Assembly: GCA_017308575.1 (NCBI GenBank)
Contig: JAFKEQ010000003.1
Location: 868,001 to 932,000 of the forward strand
DNA length: 64,000 nucleotides
Direction of reading: 5' to 3'
Source of the DNA: Afipia sp.
Lineage (GTDB): Bacteria; Pseudomonadota; Alphaproteobacteria; Rhizobiales; Xanthobacteraceae
The notes beneath the pieces were generated by a model that was not told the DNA's origin, ran no database searches, and saw only the letters and a list, made by a program, of their open reading frames with translations. The position numbers and the translations under genes were made by a program. Below, one piece after another: positions 36,126 through 43,804 of this stretch (its first letter is position 1; each line of letters opens with the position of its first letter).

Positions 36126-37295
36126 ATGAAAAATCGCGATATTGCAATTATCGGCTATTCCGAAACCAAGATCGAGTTTCGGTCGGGCCGCAGCGTCTAC
36201 GATCTCGCAGGCGAAGCAATGGCGGGCGCGCTCGCGCACGCTGGAATCGAAAAGTCCGAAATCGACGGCATGGCCGTGTCTTCGAGTTTTGCCGACGCCG
36301 GTAACCCGTTTTACGGGCCAATCCTGTCCGGCTATCTCGGACTCGAACTCAACTGGTGTCAGGTCACGGATCTAGGTGGCGCATCTGCAACCGGCAACAT
36401 TGCCCGCGCAGCAGCGGCCATCAAAGCCGGGCTTTGCGAAACGGTTGTCGTGATTGCTTCCGATCCGCAATCCAGCGAGAACAAGCAGAGCATCGGCGCG
36501 TTCCGCGGCGAATTCCAGTACCCGATGGGCATCATGGGCCCTCCGGGCTACTTCGCGCTGATCAGCCAGCGTTATGATCATCAGTACGGACTGGACTCCA
36601 GGGCGCTCGGAAAGCTCGCAGTCACGCAGCGCAACCACGCATTGATGAATGACCTTGCCTGCGAGAAGCTTCGCAAGCCCATCACGGTCGAGGACTATCT
36701 CGCTTCGCCGATGATTTCGGACCCGATCCGGATGCTCGATTGCGTCATGGTGTGCGACGGCGCCAGCGCCTTCATCGTCACGACCACCGAGCGCGCCAAG
36801 AAAATGGGTGCGAAGAAGATGGTTCACCCGATCGGATATGGCGAGCGGGTCAATTACCTGGAAACCAACCCGACGCCGGACATTACCGAAGGCGGCCATC
36901 GCGCCGCCGGCAAGCGCGCCTTTGAACGGGCGGGGATGAAGCCGTCGGACATCAAGATGTTCCAGCCCTATGACGACTTCCTCATCGCGATCGTCATGCA
37001 GCTCGAACATCTCGGCTTCTGCGAGACCGGGCGCGGCTGTCAGTTCGTTAACGAGCGCGACATGACCTATAAGGGCGATTTGCCGCTGAACACCGGCGGC
37101 GGACAAATCTCGGCAGGCCAGGCCGGGCTTGCCGGCGGTGCGCACAATCTTTCCGAAGCCTTGCGCCAGTTGTTTGGCGAAGCCGGCGCACGTCAGGTCA
37201 AGGATCATTCCAACGCTATCGTGACGGGCATCGGCTGGATCCCGTATGGACGCAACTGGGGCTCGAGCACCGCATTGATTTTGGAGGCCGCATAA
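36126..37295 (+). CDS. Thiolase-fold protein without nucleophilic Cys, candidate retro-aldolase
   Basis: A 389-residue SCP-x-type thiolase-fold protein. Thiolases have a nucleophilic Cys in an N-x-C-S/A-S/T-G loop; here the loop is TDLGGASATG (residues 81-90) with no Cys. The GHPxGATG motif is replaced by GQAGLAGG (331-338), and PYDDF (281-285) is present where thiolases have VHD. Cysteine-free thiolase relatives paired with DUF35 proteins, such as Ltp2-ChsH2 in steroid breakdown, act as retro-aldolases. The TAATG overlap with the DUF35 gene and the hydratase upstream fit cleavage of a 3-hydroxyacyl-CoA. A thiolase-like role is not excluded. Confidence 0.85.
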   Translation: MKNRDIAIIGYSETKIEFRSGRSVYDLAGEAMAGALAHAGIEKSEIDGMAVSSSFADAGNPFYGPILSGYLGLELNWCQVTDLGGASATGNIARAAAAIKAGLCETVVVIASDPQSSENKQSIGAFRGEFQYPMGIMGPPGYFALISQRYDHQYGLDSRALGKLAVTQRNHALMNDLACEKLRKPITVEDYLASPMISDPIRMLDCVMVCDGASAFIVTTTERAKKMGAKKMVHPIGYGERVNYLETNPTPDITEGGHRAAGKRAFERAGMKPSDIKMFQPYDDFLIAIVMQLEHLGFCETGRGCQFVNERDMTYKGDLPLNTGGGQISAGQAGLAGGAHNLSEALRQLFGEAGARQVKDHSNAIVTGIGWIPYGRNWGSSTALILEAA

Positions 37296-37714
37296 TGTCG
37301 ATCGAATTCGATCCACTCGCAGGACAGCGTCCCGCGCCGATCCAGTTGAACTTCAGCAAGCCGTTCTGGGACGGAGCAAAGGACAAGAAGCTGATGCTTC
37401 AGTATTGTCCGAAGTCGGGCAAGTATCAGTTCTATCCGCGGCCCGTCAGTGTCTATTCGGGATCGCGTGATCTCGAATGGCGTGAGGCGAGCGGGAAGGG
37501 ACGAATCTATTCGTTCTCCCTGTCATATAAGGCGCCGCCGCCTTTCAAGGATGTGAAGCCTTACGTCGTTGCGAGCGTCGAGCTTGAAGAGGGCGTGCGT
37601 ATCCTGACCAACATCATCAATTGCGATCCGAAAGCGCTCAAGATCGATATGCCTGTTCGTCTTGCGTGGGTCCTTGCGGGGAATACGAACTACCCGGTGT
37701 TTGAACCGGCGTAA
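37295..37714 (+). CDS. DUF35 OB-fold protein, partner of the thiolase-like protein
   Basis: A 139-residue protein of the OB-fold nucleic-acid-binding-like DUF35 family that forms complexes with thiolase-fold proteins. The usual rubredoxin-like zinc ribbon (C-x2-C near residue 35 and a second C-x2-C about 12 residues later) is degenerate here: QYCPKSGKYQFYPRP keeps one Cys, and the second pair is VYSG. The OB-fold part follows from GRIYSFSLSY. It overlaps the thiolase-like gene by one base and its 3' end is close to a convergent terminator. Confidence 0.9.
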   Translation: MSIEFDPLAGQRPAPIQLNFSKPFWDGAKDKKLMLQYCPKSGKYQFYPRPVSVYSGSRDLEWREASGKGRIYSFSLSYKAPPPFKDVKPYVVASVELEEGVRILTNIINCDPKALKIDMPVRLAWVLAGNTNYPVFEPA

Positions 37715-37746
37715 GCCATTTCCTCAAGGCTGATCGAACCAACAAA

Positions 37747-37779
37747 AATGCCGCCGACAATCTGTCGGCGGCATTATTG
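37747..37779. terminator. Two-way intrinsic terminator
   Basis: AATGCCGCCGACA (37747-37759), loop ATC, and TGTCGGCGGCATT (37763-37775) make a perfect 13-pair stem, with A-rich sequence on the left and TATTGTT on the right. It lies between the convergent DUF35 and binding-protein genes and can end transcription from both sides. Confidence 0.9.
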
Positions 37780-37797
37780 TTAGTGCTTCTGATATCG

Positions 37798-38895
37798 TTA
37801 TTTGGTGGCGGCTTTGGCGCGCTTGATCACGTCGGCGCGATCGAACTTGTTGAAGTCGGCCACAAAGCGGTTCGTATAAAGCTTGTCCATCGGCAAATCG
37901 GTGACCGAAATCACGCCACCCAGCTTGAGAGATTTGATGACGCCCTGCCATTGGGCGTCGGTAAAGCTTCCCATTAGCGGCTTTTCTCCCGGTCCGAAAT
38001 ACATCAACTTCTTCATGCGGGCTGACAGGATCTTGTGTTCCTTTGCCATGGCCTCATTTTCAGGGCCTTGAGGCTTCTGCGCCGGATAGGCGCGCCAGAA
38101 TGACTTAATGCATTCTTCCAGGTTGGCGTCGCAGGCGACGATGCTCTTCGCAATGGCGCGTCCAAAACGAGCCACGAATTCAGGCTTGTTCTTTATGAGG
38201 TCGTCTCTAACGGCGAATCCGTGGCTCGGATTTCCTTCGAACTCAGCGGGAGGTTTGATCTCGCGCAGTTTGAAGCCGGTGGCCTCAAGGGTCGCATGCA
38301 TCGTGTCCCAAAGGTTCAGGGCATCGACTTGTCCGGTCGTCATCGCCCGGAATGCAGGACCTCCGCTTCCGACGGTGAAAAACGTGAATTGATTAGGCTG
38401 GATGCCGACGGCGCCGAGCGCGGCCTTGGTGACTGGCACGTTACCAAAGGTCGGCCCTGCGATGCCGATTGTCTTGCCTTTGAGATCGGCGAGAGTTTTG
38501 ATCGGACTTGCTTCAGGAACGACGATTTCCCAGATCGATTGCCGCGTGTAATTGAAGACAAATTTCAGCGGGAGCGGCGTTGCGCCGGGCTGCAGCGCAT
38601 TGACCACGGTTTCCACGCCAACATAACCGGTATCAAAGCCGCCGGACAGAATCTGCTGAATGACAGGGTAGGTGCCCTGCATCGATACAACCTCGTAATC
38701 GAGGTTCTCGTCTTTGAAGAGGCCAAGCTCCTTGCCGAAGGTGAGATGCGCCATGTTGGAGGCGAAGCCAGCCGGCCAGCCGATCTTCACAACGTCAAGG
38801 GGCTGAGCGATTGCCGCCGTAGCAGCCAGGCTGCTCGCAACCGCTACTGCGAATTTCAACAGAGTCGTTTTTTTTCGATCGGTAGACTGTGACAA
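37798..38895 (-). CDS. NitT/TauT-type ABC substrate-binding protein
   Basis: A 365-residue periplasmic binding protein of the SsuA/TauA-like class. I chose the TTG at 38895, which has GGGGAGGA seven bases upstream; the open frame runs further but without a ribosome site. A lysine-rich start and hydrophobic run (LLKFAVAVASSLAATAAIAQ) form a signal peptide. The mature start is KIGWPAGFASNMAHLTFGKELGLF. It has its own operator (site C) and is likely the partner of the permease and ATPase at 32.7-34.3 kb, since no other unassigned binding protein of this class is near them. Confidence 0.9.
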   Translation of the reverse strand: MSQSTDRKKTTLLKFAVAVASSLAATAAIAQPLDVVKIGWPAGFASNMAHLTFGKELGLFKDENLDYEVVSMQGTYPVIQQILSGGFDTGYVGVETVVNALQPGATPLPLKFVFNYTRQSIWEIVVPEASPIKTLADLKGKTIGIAGPTFGNVPVTKAALGAVGIQPNQFTFFTVGSGGPAFRAMTTGQVDALNLWDTMHATLEATGFKLREIKPPAEFEGNPSHGFAVRDDLIKNKPEFVARFGRAIAKSIVACDANLEECIKSFWRAYPAQKPQGPENEAMAKEHKILSARMKKLMYFGPGEKPLMGSFTDAQWQGVIKSLKLGGVISVTDLPMDKLYTNRFVADFNKFDRADVIKRAKAATK

Positions 38896-38920
38896 TTTTC
38901 GTCCTCCCCTGTAACAATTT

Positions 38921-38940
38921 ATTTGCACGATCGTGCGATT
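38921..38940. promoter_or_regulatory. Candidate TetR operator, site C
   Basis: ATTTGCACGATCGTGCGATT, with the same core as sites A and B and the same AATTT left flank, is 26-45 bases upstream of the TTG start of the binding protein. That position is close to or inside the expected promoter, so bound repressor should block it. Confidence 0.8.
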
Positions 38941-39579
38941 AGGGGCGAGACAAGTCAAGTCTGTTCCGCTGTAATGTGGCGGTTCGCCGCGTATATTCTT
39001 GGGGCAAAACGTCGTGGGACTATCGGCGTTGGGGATCTGGATTCTCAACCTGTCGACTGCGAGCCGCAAATCTCAGGCATTAATGTACTGGTTGATTGCG
39101 TGAGCAATCTTGTCGTGTTGTGCGGCGCGAAGTTCTGTCGCGACCGATCACGTTACATGACGCGCACTATATTTCAGGCGGGCATCGGCCGGAGAGCATC
39201 TGCGTTCACGCGATCGCATCGGCGGTGATGATGAGCGCTGACGTGCAGAGTCTCTCGGACTGGCAGAGCACGGGGAGTTCCATTTGTCATCCAGAGGGTG
39301 AGACCACTCCGCGCTCTCTTGGATTGCTCGCCGCCAGGCCGATGTAGCGTCGCTTTCGTTCTATTTGCCCCGAATTCTCACCGATTACTTGCACCGCATC
39401 GCTGCGGCACAGCAATTTGCTGCGCGCGTGATACCGCCGACGTATCGCGCCTTATGAAACGGATTATTGCCGGTGCGCCCCAGTTTGGAATGAATACAAA
39501 CTGAGGATGCCGCTTGGCATCGATACGGCGCATGGTCTCGGAGCCTCAGTGTGACCGGGCCGCTGACGGAGAGAATTCA
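38941..39579. other. Gene-free stretch before the Rieske operon
   Basis: About 640 bases without a recognisable gene on either strand. Short frames (39096-39347, 39298-39504 and others) have no family-like sequence. A promoter for the Rieske-amidohydrolase operon should be here, but I see no clear -35/-10 pair or operator. It could hold the worn remains of a former gene. No transposase or inverted repeats were found. Confidence 0.45.
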
Positions 39580-39948
39580 ATGCCGGAATACAATGCGGGG
39601 AAGGTGACGGATTACGCTGACGGCGATCGCAAGGTGATCGTTTGCGGTGACAAGGAGGTCGGCGTCTTCCGGCTCGGTGACGAATTCTATGCCTGGCACA
39701 ATCGCTGCGCGCATCGCGCCGGACCGATCTGCCAGGGACGCATGATGAAGCGTGTGCTTGAGCCGGTAGCGGAAGATCACACGGTTCGCGCCATGGAATA
39801 CGACGAAAGCGAAATCAATATCGTGTGCCCTTGGCACGGCTACGAATTCAGCATCAGGACCGGGGCGCATCAGGGTAATTCGCAAGTCCGGCTGCGTAAG
39901 GCCGATCTTACGATTCGCGATGGAGAAATCTATGTCGTCCTCCAATGA
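39580..39948 (+). CDS. Rieske 2Fe-2S protein with an extended cluster loop
   Basis: A 122-residue stand-alone Rieske protein, like the ferredoxins of ring-hydroxylating oxygenases. The cluster ligands are C-x-H in RCAHRAG and C-x2-H in VCPWHGYEF. The spacing between the two motifs is about 37 residues, longer than the 16-18 of most Rieske ferredoxins. The protein ends with the usual ADLTIRDGEIYVVL. ATG 39580 follows GGAGAG. No oxygenase alpha subunit is in the window, so it may pass electrons to, or work with, an enzyme encoded elsewhere or the amidohydrolase product. Confidence 0.88.
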   Translation: MPEYNAGKVTDYADGDRKVIVCGDKEVGVFRLGDEFYAWHNRCAHRAGPICQGRMMKRVLEPVAEDHTVRAMEYDESEINIVCPWHGYEFSIRTGAHQGNSQVRLRKADLTIRDGEIYVVLQ

Positions 39949-40282
39949 CGAACGCCGCAACGATCAATATGGCTGGATCGATTCCATTGCGCCGAATCTG
40001 CTGCAGGCTTCGCGGGAGCTTGTTGAAAGCGGGCAGGCGAGTCGCGTTTCCGATGAGTCCGTCGCCAATATTCTGACCGCGGCGATCCGCCTCTACGTGG
40101 CGAAATCGGATGGCGAGGAACGGACGTTCAAGCCGATCGCGGGAGAGCGCGACAGCGAAATGACTCCGACCGAGCTGCTTTCCGCTGTCGCGGAGATGCT
40201 GCGTGCACTTCACCTCAGTCCGATGGAATTGGCGCTCTGGTATCGGCGCCGTCCCGACGAAGACACTTACGTTCAAGGATAA
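39932..40282 (+). CDS. Uncharacterised 116-residue protein between Rieske and amidohydrolase genes
   Basis: This gene overlaps the Rieske stop and ends five bases before the amidohydrolase, so it is firmly in the operon. I chose ATG 39932 (MSSSNDERRN), preceded by GGAG at 39921; an ATG at 39920 is also in frame. The sequence is mostly helical with Arg and Glu, no Cys, no signal peptide and no membrane segment. Recognisable pieces are SRVSDESVANILTAAIRLYVAKS and TPTELLSAVAEMLRALHLS. I do not recognise the family. It may be a small subunit or partner of the amidohydrolase. Confidence 0.75.
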   Translation: MSSSNDERRNDQYGWIDSIAPNLLQASRELVESGQASRVSDESVANILTAAIRLYVAKSDGEERTFKPIAGERDSEMTPTELLSAVAEMLRALHLSPMELALWYRRRPDEDTYVQG

Positions 40283-40287
40283 TTACG

Positions 40288-41532
40288 ATGAACAAGCGGG
40301 AAACATTCGGACCCGAATACGCGAAGACTCAGCAGATCGACGTCTATACCGACACGCGCGACGTGCTCGATCATGCGAGGAAGACTGCCATCCAGCGCGG
40401 CCTGGAAGACTGGTTCGTCGTCGACATCGACGCGCATCATGTTGAGACCGTGTCATGGAAGGAAGTGGTGACGTATATCGAGGATCCAGTGATCCGCGAT
40501 AACGCGATGCGCTACCAGATGGAGCGCATCGGCGCCCCGCCTTACGGCCTCAATGGCGATCTCGGTCTTCGTTATCAGTCCGTCGGTGGCCGTATTCCGC
40601 ATCAGGACGATCAGCGCGAGGCGGTGACGGAAACCGATGTTCACCGCGACGTGACGTTGACGCGCCGTGCGATGGATTCGCTTGGCGTCGACAACATGGT
40701 GGTGTTTCCGACGCCGATGCTGTTTCTCGGCATGCATCCCCAGACCGAAATGGAAGTCTGGCTGGGGCGGGCCTACAACCGCTGGATGGCCGACAGAATC
40801 CTGTCAGCCGAGGACCGCATCAAGACTCTCATTTATCTGCCCTTCAATACACCGAAGGAAGCGGAGCGGGCCGTTCAGGAATTCGGCGACCAGAAGGGCG
40901 TGATCGGATTCTGCGTCACGAGCACGCGTTACAAGCCGGTGCATCACAACGATTACATGCGTCTCTATTCGATGATCGAGGAAACAGGAAAGCCGATCGC
41001 TTTCCATGCCGGCTATCACTGGCAGGACCCGTCGCTGGCCACCGTGAACCGATTCCTTGGCATGCATGCGCTGGGCTTCGCCTGGTGCAACATGGTGCAC
41101 ATGACGAACTGGATTCTGAACGGCATTCCGGAGCGTTTTCCGAAGCTCAAGTCGATGTGGGTAGAGAGCGGTCTCGCGTGGGTGCCGTTCCTGATGCAGC
41201 GCCTTGACGATCAATACCTGATGCGTCCGTCGGAAGCGCCGCAGCTCAAGCGGATGCCGAGCGAATACATGAACACCAACTGCTGGTACACGACCCAGCC
41301 GATGGAAACGACGCATCCGAAGGCGCTTCAAACCACGTTCGAAATGATCAAGGCGGAGACGCAGCTCATGTTTGCATCCGACTGGCCGCATTTCGATTTC
41401 GATCTGCCTCAGGAAATCTGCGATCTGCCGTTTCTGACGGAGCAGGCCAAGCGGAACATTCTGGGGTTGAACGCCGCCCGTCTGTTCAATCTCGATCCGA
41501 CGCCGGTGAAGAAGCTGCATCGGGCGCCATAG
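40288..41532 (+). CDS. Amidohydrolase-2 (ACMSD-like) metal-dependent hydrolase or decarboxylase
   Basis: A 414-residue TIM-barrel enzyme. Metal-binding features are the N-terminal VVDIDAHHVE (DxxH-like), the middle His in AFHAGYHWQDP, and the C-terminal Asp in FASDWPHFDFDLP. The family includes 2-amino-3-carboxymuconate semialdehyde decarboxylase, gamma-resorcylate decarboxylase and LigW-like enzymes, which decarboxylate or hydrolyse ring-derived acids. The exact reaction is not clear. The insertion VGGRIPHQDDQREAVTETDVH near residue 95 is unlike the shorter members. It shares an operon with the Rieske and unknown genes. Confidence 0.88.
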   Translation: MNKRETFGPEYAKTQQIDVYTDTRDVLDHARKTAIQRGLEDWFVVDIDAHHVETVSWKEVVTYIEDPVIRDNAMRYQMERIGAPPYGLNGDLGLRYQSVGGRIPHQDDQREAVTETDVHRDVTLTRRAMDSLGVDNMVVFPTPMLFLGMHPQTEMEVWLGRAYNRWMADRILSAEDRIKTLIYLPFNTPKEAERAVQEFGDQKGVIGFCVTSTRYKPVHHNDYMRLYSMIEETGKPIAFHAGYHWQDPSLATVNRFLGMHALGFAWCNMVHMTNWILNGIPERFPKLKSMWVESGLAWVPFLMQRLDDQYLMRPSEAPQLKRMPSEYMNTNCWYTTQPMETTHPKALQTTFEMIKAETQLMFASDWPHFDFDLPQEICDLPFLTEQAKRNILGLNAARLFNLDPTPVKKLHRAP

Positions 41533-41577
41533 TCCGACGGCACAATCAAAACAAACAAAGAATCCAAGGGGGAAACA

Positions 41578-42546
41578 ATGCGTATCGTTCTAACGGCCAT
41601 CACGGCCATCATGCTCCTGGCTTCGGGCGATGCACGAAGCGCGGGGCCGGAGATTCCAGGCAACTCGATACGAATTATCGTACCATTCTCCGCCGGCGGT
41701 CCGACCGACGTGCTTGCGCGCGTGGTCGGAAAAATCCTCGGCGAAAAGCTGGGAGTCACGACGTATATCGAAAACAAGCCGGGTGCGTCCGGCATCATCG
41801 GCACGGAGCCGGTGGTGCACTCTCCGCCGGACGGGACAGTGCTGCTGCTGACGGCGACGCATCATGTGATTACGCCAAGCCTCTACAAGAGCATTCCTTA
41901 CAACACAAAAAAGGATCTGTCGCCGATCGCGCTTGTCGCGCAGGCGCCTAACGCCATTCTGGTGAACAAGGATTTTCCTGCGAAGAACATCTCCGAGTTT
42001 ATCGCGCTTCTGAAGAAAAATCCGGGAAAGTATTCGTTCGGCTCGGCCGGCACGGGCAGCTCCAATCATCTGTCCGGTGAGTTGTTCAAACAGATGGCGG
42101 GCGTCGATATCGTCCATATCCCTTACAAGGGCAATGGCCCGGCGATGAACGACCTGATCGGCGGACATATTCCGATGCTTTTCGATTCGCTGCCGACGGT
42201 CGTAAACGCTTCCAAGGGAGGCCTTGTACGAGTGATTGCTCTGACTGGGCTGAAACGCTCGCCCCAGCTTCCTGACGTTCCGACACTCGATGAATCCGGT
42301 GTGAAGGGCTTCAATGTGCAGGCGTGGTTCGGCGTCTACATGCCGCAGGCCCACAACTCGCCGATCTACAAGAAGCTGGTTGCGGCCATGAAGGAAGTGA
42401 ATGAGTCTGATGAGGCCAAGCGCAAGTTTGCCGAGATGGGCGTCGAGCCCGGCGAGCTTTACGGCGATGAATTCCGCGCTTTTGTGGACAGCGAAATCGA
42501 CCGTTGGGCTGTGGTTGTGAAAAAGGCGAACATTCCGCCGGAGTAA
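41578..42546 (+). CDS. TctC/Bug-family periplasmic solute-binding protein
   Basis: A 322-residue protein with a signal peptide (MRIVLTAITAIMLLASGDARS, cut near AGPEI). The Bug fold signature is IRIIVPFSAGGPTDVLARVVG, with ENKPGASGIIGTEPV and HIPYKGNGPAMNDLIGG. These proteins bind carboxylates and feed tripartite TctAB transporters. No tctA or tctB gene is in the window, so it is an orphan here. It follows the amidohydrolase by 45 bases and is followed by a terminator, so it is the last gene of the operon. Confidence 0.92.
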   Translation: MRIVLTAITAIMLLASGDARSAGPEIPGNSIRIIVPFSAGGPTDVLARVVGKILGEKLGVTTYIENKPGASGIIGTEPVVHSPPDGTVLLLTATHHVITPSLYKSIPYNTKKDLSPIALVAQAPNAILVNKDFPAKNISEFIALLKKNPGKYSFGSAGTGSSNHLSGELFKQMAGVDIVHIPYKGNGPAMNDLIGGHIPMLFDSLPTVVNASKGGLVRVIALTGLKRSPQLPDVPTLDESGVKGFNVQAWFGVYMPQAHNSPIYKKLVAAMKEVNESDEAKRKFAEMGVEPGELYGDEFRAFVDSEIDRWAVVVKKANIPPE

Positions 42547-42572
42547 ATCCGCGACAGTTCGGATGGCATGAT

Positions 42573-42605
42573 AAAGGCCCGCATCTGGCGATGCGGGCCT
42601 TTCGT
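42573..42605 (+). terminator. Intrinsic terminator after TctC gene
   Basis: AAAGGCCCGCAT (42573-42584), a six-base loop and ATGCGGGCCTTT (42591-42602) give a 12-pair stem followed by CGTTT. It is 26 bases past the stop codon of the TctC gene. Confidence 0.85.
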
Positions 42606-42771
42606 TTGGAGTGGACGCTTTGAATCTCGCGCTATGCAAAATGTCTCGCTCCGTATGAACCAAACAGAGGCATGGTGTATTGCGCAATCGGGCAGAAACA
42701 ACCCATAGTCCGCCGCCATGCCGTAACCGAGAGATGGCAAACGTCTCCATCCGACTTCAGAAAGCTCATTC

Positions 42772-43797
42772 ATGCTTGGGGCCATCTACGCAACGCTGGC
42801 GGCGCTGACATTTGCCATGAACAATGCCGCGATGCGACGTGGCGTCCTGACCGGGACGGCCGCGCAGGCGATTGCGCTGACGGTGCCGCTCGGCGGGCTG
42901 TGCTTTCTGGTGATGTCGATTGCGACCGGACAGATATGGTCGATTCCCTCGTTTCCGGTCGTCGTAGTCTGCTGGCTCGCTTGTCAGGGCATCCTGCATT
43001 TTGTGATCGGCCGTTACTTCAATTACGAGGCGAACAAACTCGTCGGCGTGAACATCTCCGCGCCCATCGTGCAGCTTCAGGTCATCGTGACGATGCTTCT
43101 GGCGGTGGTTCTTCTTAAAGAGGAGTTCACGGTCCTGCAGGCCATCGGGACAGTCCTGATGCTTGCGGGTTCGTTCGGTACCCAGTTGCACAAAGCCGCG
43201 AAGCCGGCGGCGCCAAGTCAAGGGCAGGCGGCCGTTTCGGATGCTGCGATAAATGCCAAACCGACCTTCAAGCCACGATACCTGCCCGGCATCCTGTGCA
43301 GCACGGGTGCGGCGATTGCCTACGGCGTGTCGCCGCTGCTGGTGCGGGCCGCGTTTGAAAGCATGCCAGTCAAGAACGTCATCGCGGGCGGCGTGATCGC
43401 CTATGCGGGCGCAACCACTGCGGTCCTCGTTCTTCTCACGGTATTGGGATCGTTCCGGCGGAGTTTGCGCGCCGTCAATCGGAACAGCACCACGTGGTTC
43501 GCGGCAGCCGCCGCGCTGGTCGCCATCTCTCAAGGCTTTGTCTATGCATCGCTGGCCGTCGCGCCCCTGATGGTGGTCACGCCGATCCTGCAATTGTCGC
43601 TGATCTTCAGGATATTTCTGTCGCAGCTGCTCAATCGGGACTACGAGGTCATGAACACGGCGGTGATTATGGGGTCCGTCGTTGCCGTCGTCGGCTCAAT
43701 CATGGTTTCTATGACCACGGATTATCTGCTGAATATCTTGAATATCCCGCCGCTACTTGCTGACGTGCTGCGCATCCGGCTTGATGCAGGCAGTTGA
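42772..43797 (+). CDS. EamA/DMT-family transporter
   Basis: A 341-residue membrane protein with about ten helices in two EamA-like halves, split by a hydrophilic loop near residues 145-170 (KAAKPAAPSQGQAAVSDAAI). It begins MLGAIYATLAALTFAMNNAA and the second half has GVSPLLVRAAFESMP. DMT transporters export metabolites or amino acids. The substrate is unknown. It is isolated on its strand, convergent with the LysR gene seven bases on. Confidence 0.85.
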   Translation: MLGAIYATLAALTFAMNNAAMRRGVLTGTAAQAIALTVPLGGLCFLVMSIATGQIWSIPSFPVVVVCWLACQGILHFVIGRYFNYEANKLVGVNISAPIVQLQVIVTMLLAVVLLKEEFTVLQAIGTVLMLAGSFGTQLHKAAKPAAPSQGQAAVSDAAINAKPTFKPRYLPGILCSTGAAIAYGVSPLLVRAAFESMPVKNVIAGGVIAYAGATTAVLVLLTVLGSFRRSLRAVNRNSTTWFAAAAALVAISQGFVYASLAVAPLMVVTPILQLSLIFRIFLSQLLNRDYEVMNTAVIMGSVVAVVGSIMVSMTTDYLLNILNIPPLLADVLRIRLDAGS

Positions 43798-43804
43798 GCC
43801 AACT

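Noticed and set aside
38941..39579. Hidden gene or insertion-sequence remnant
   Set aside because: I read the short frames on both strands and found no transposase segment, terminal repeats or family-like protein.
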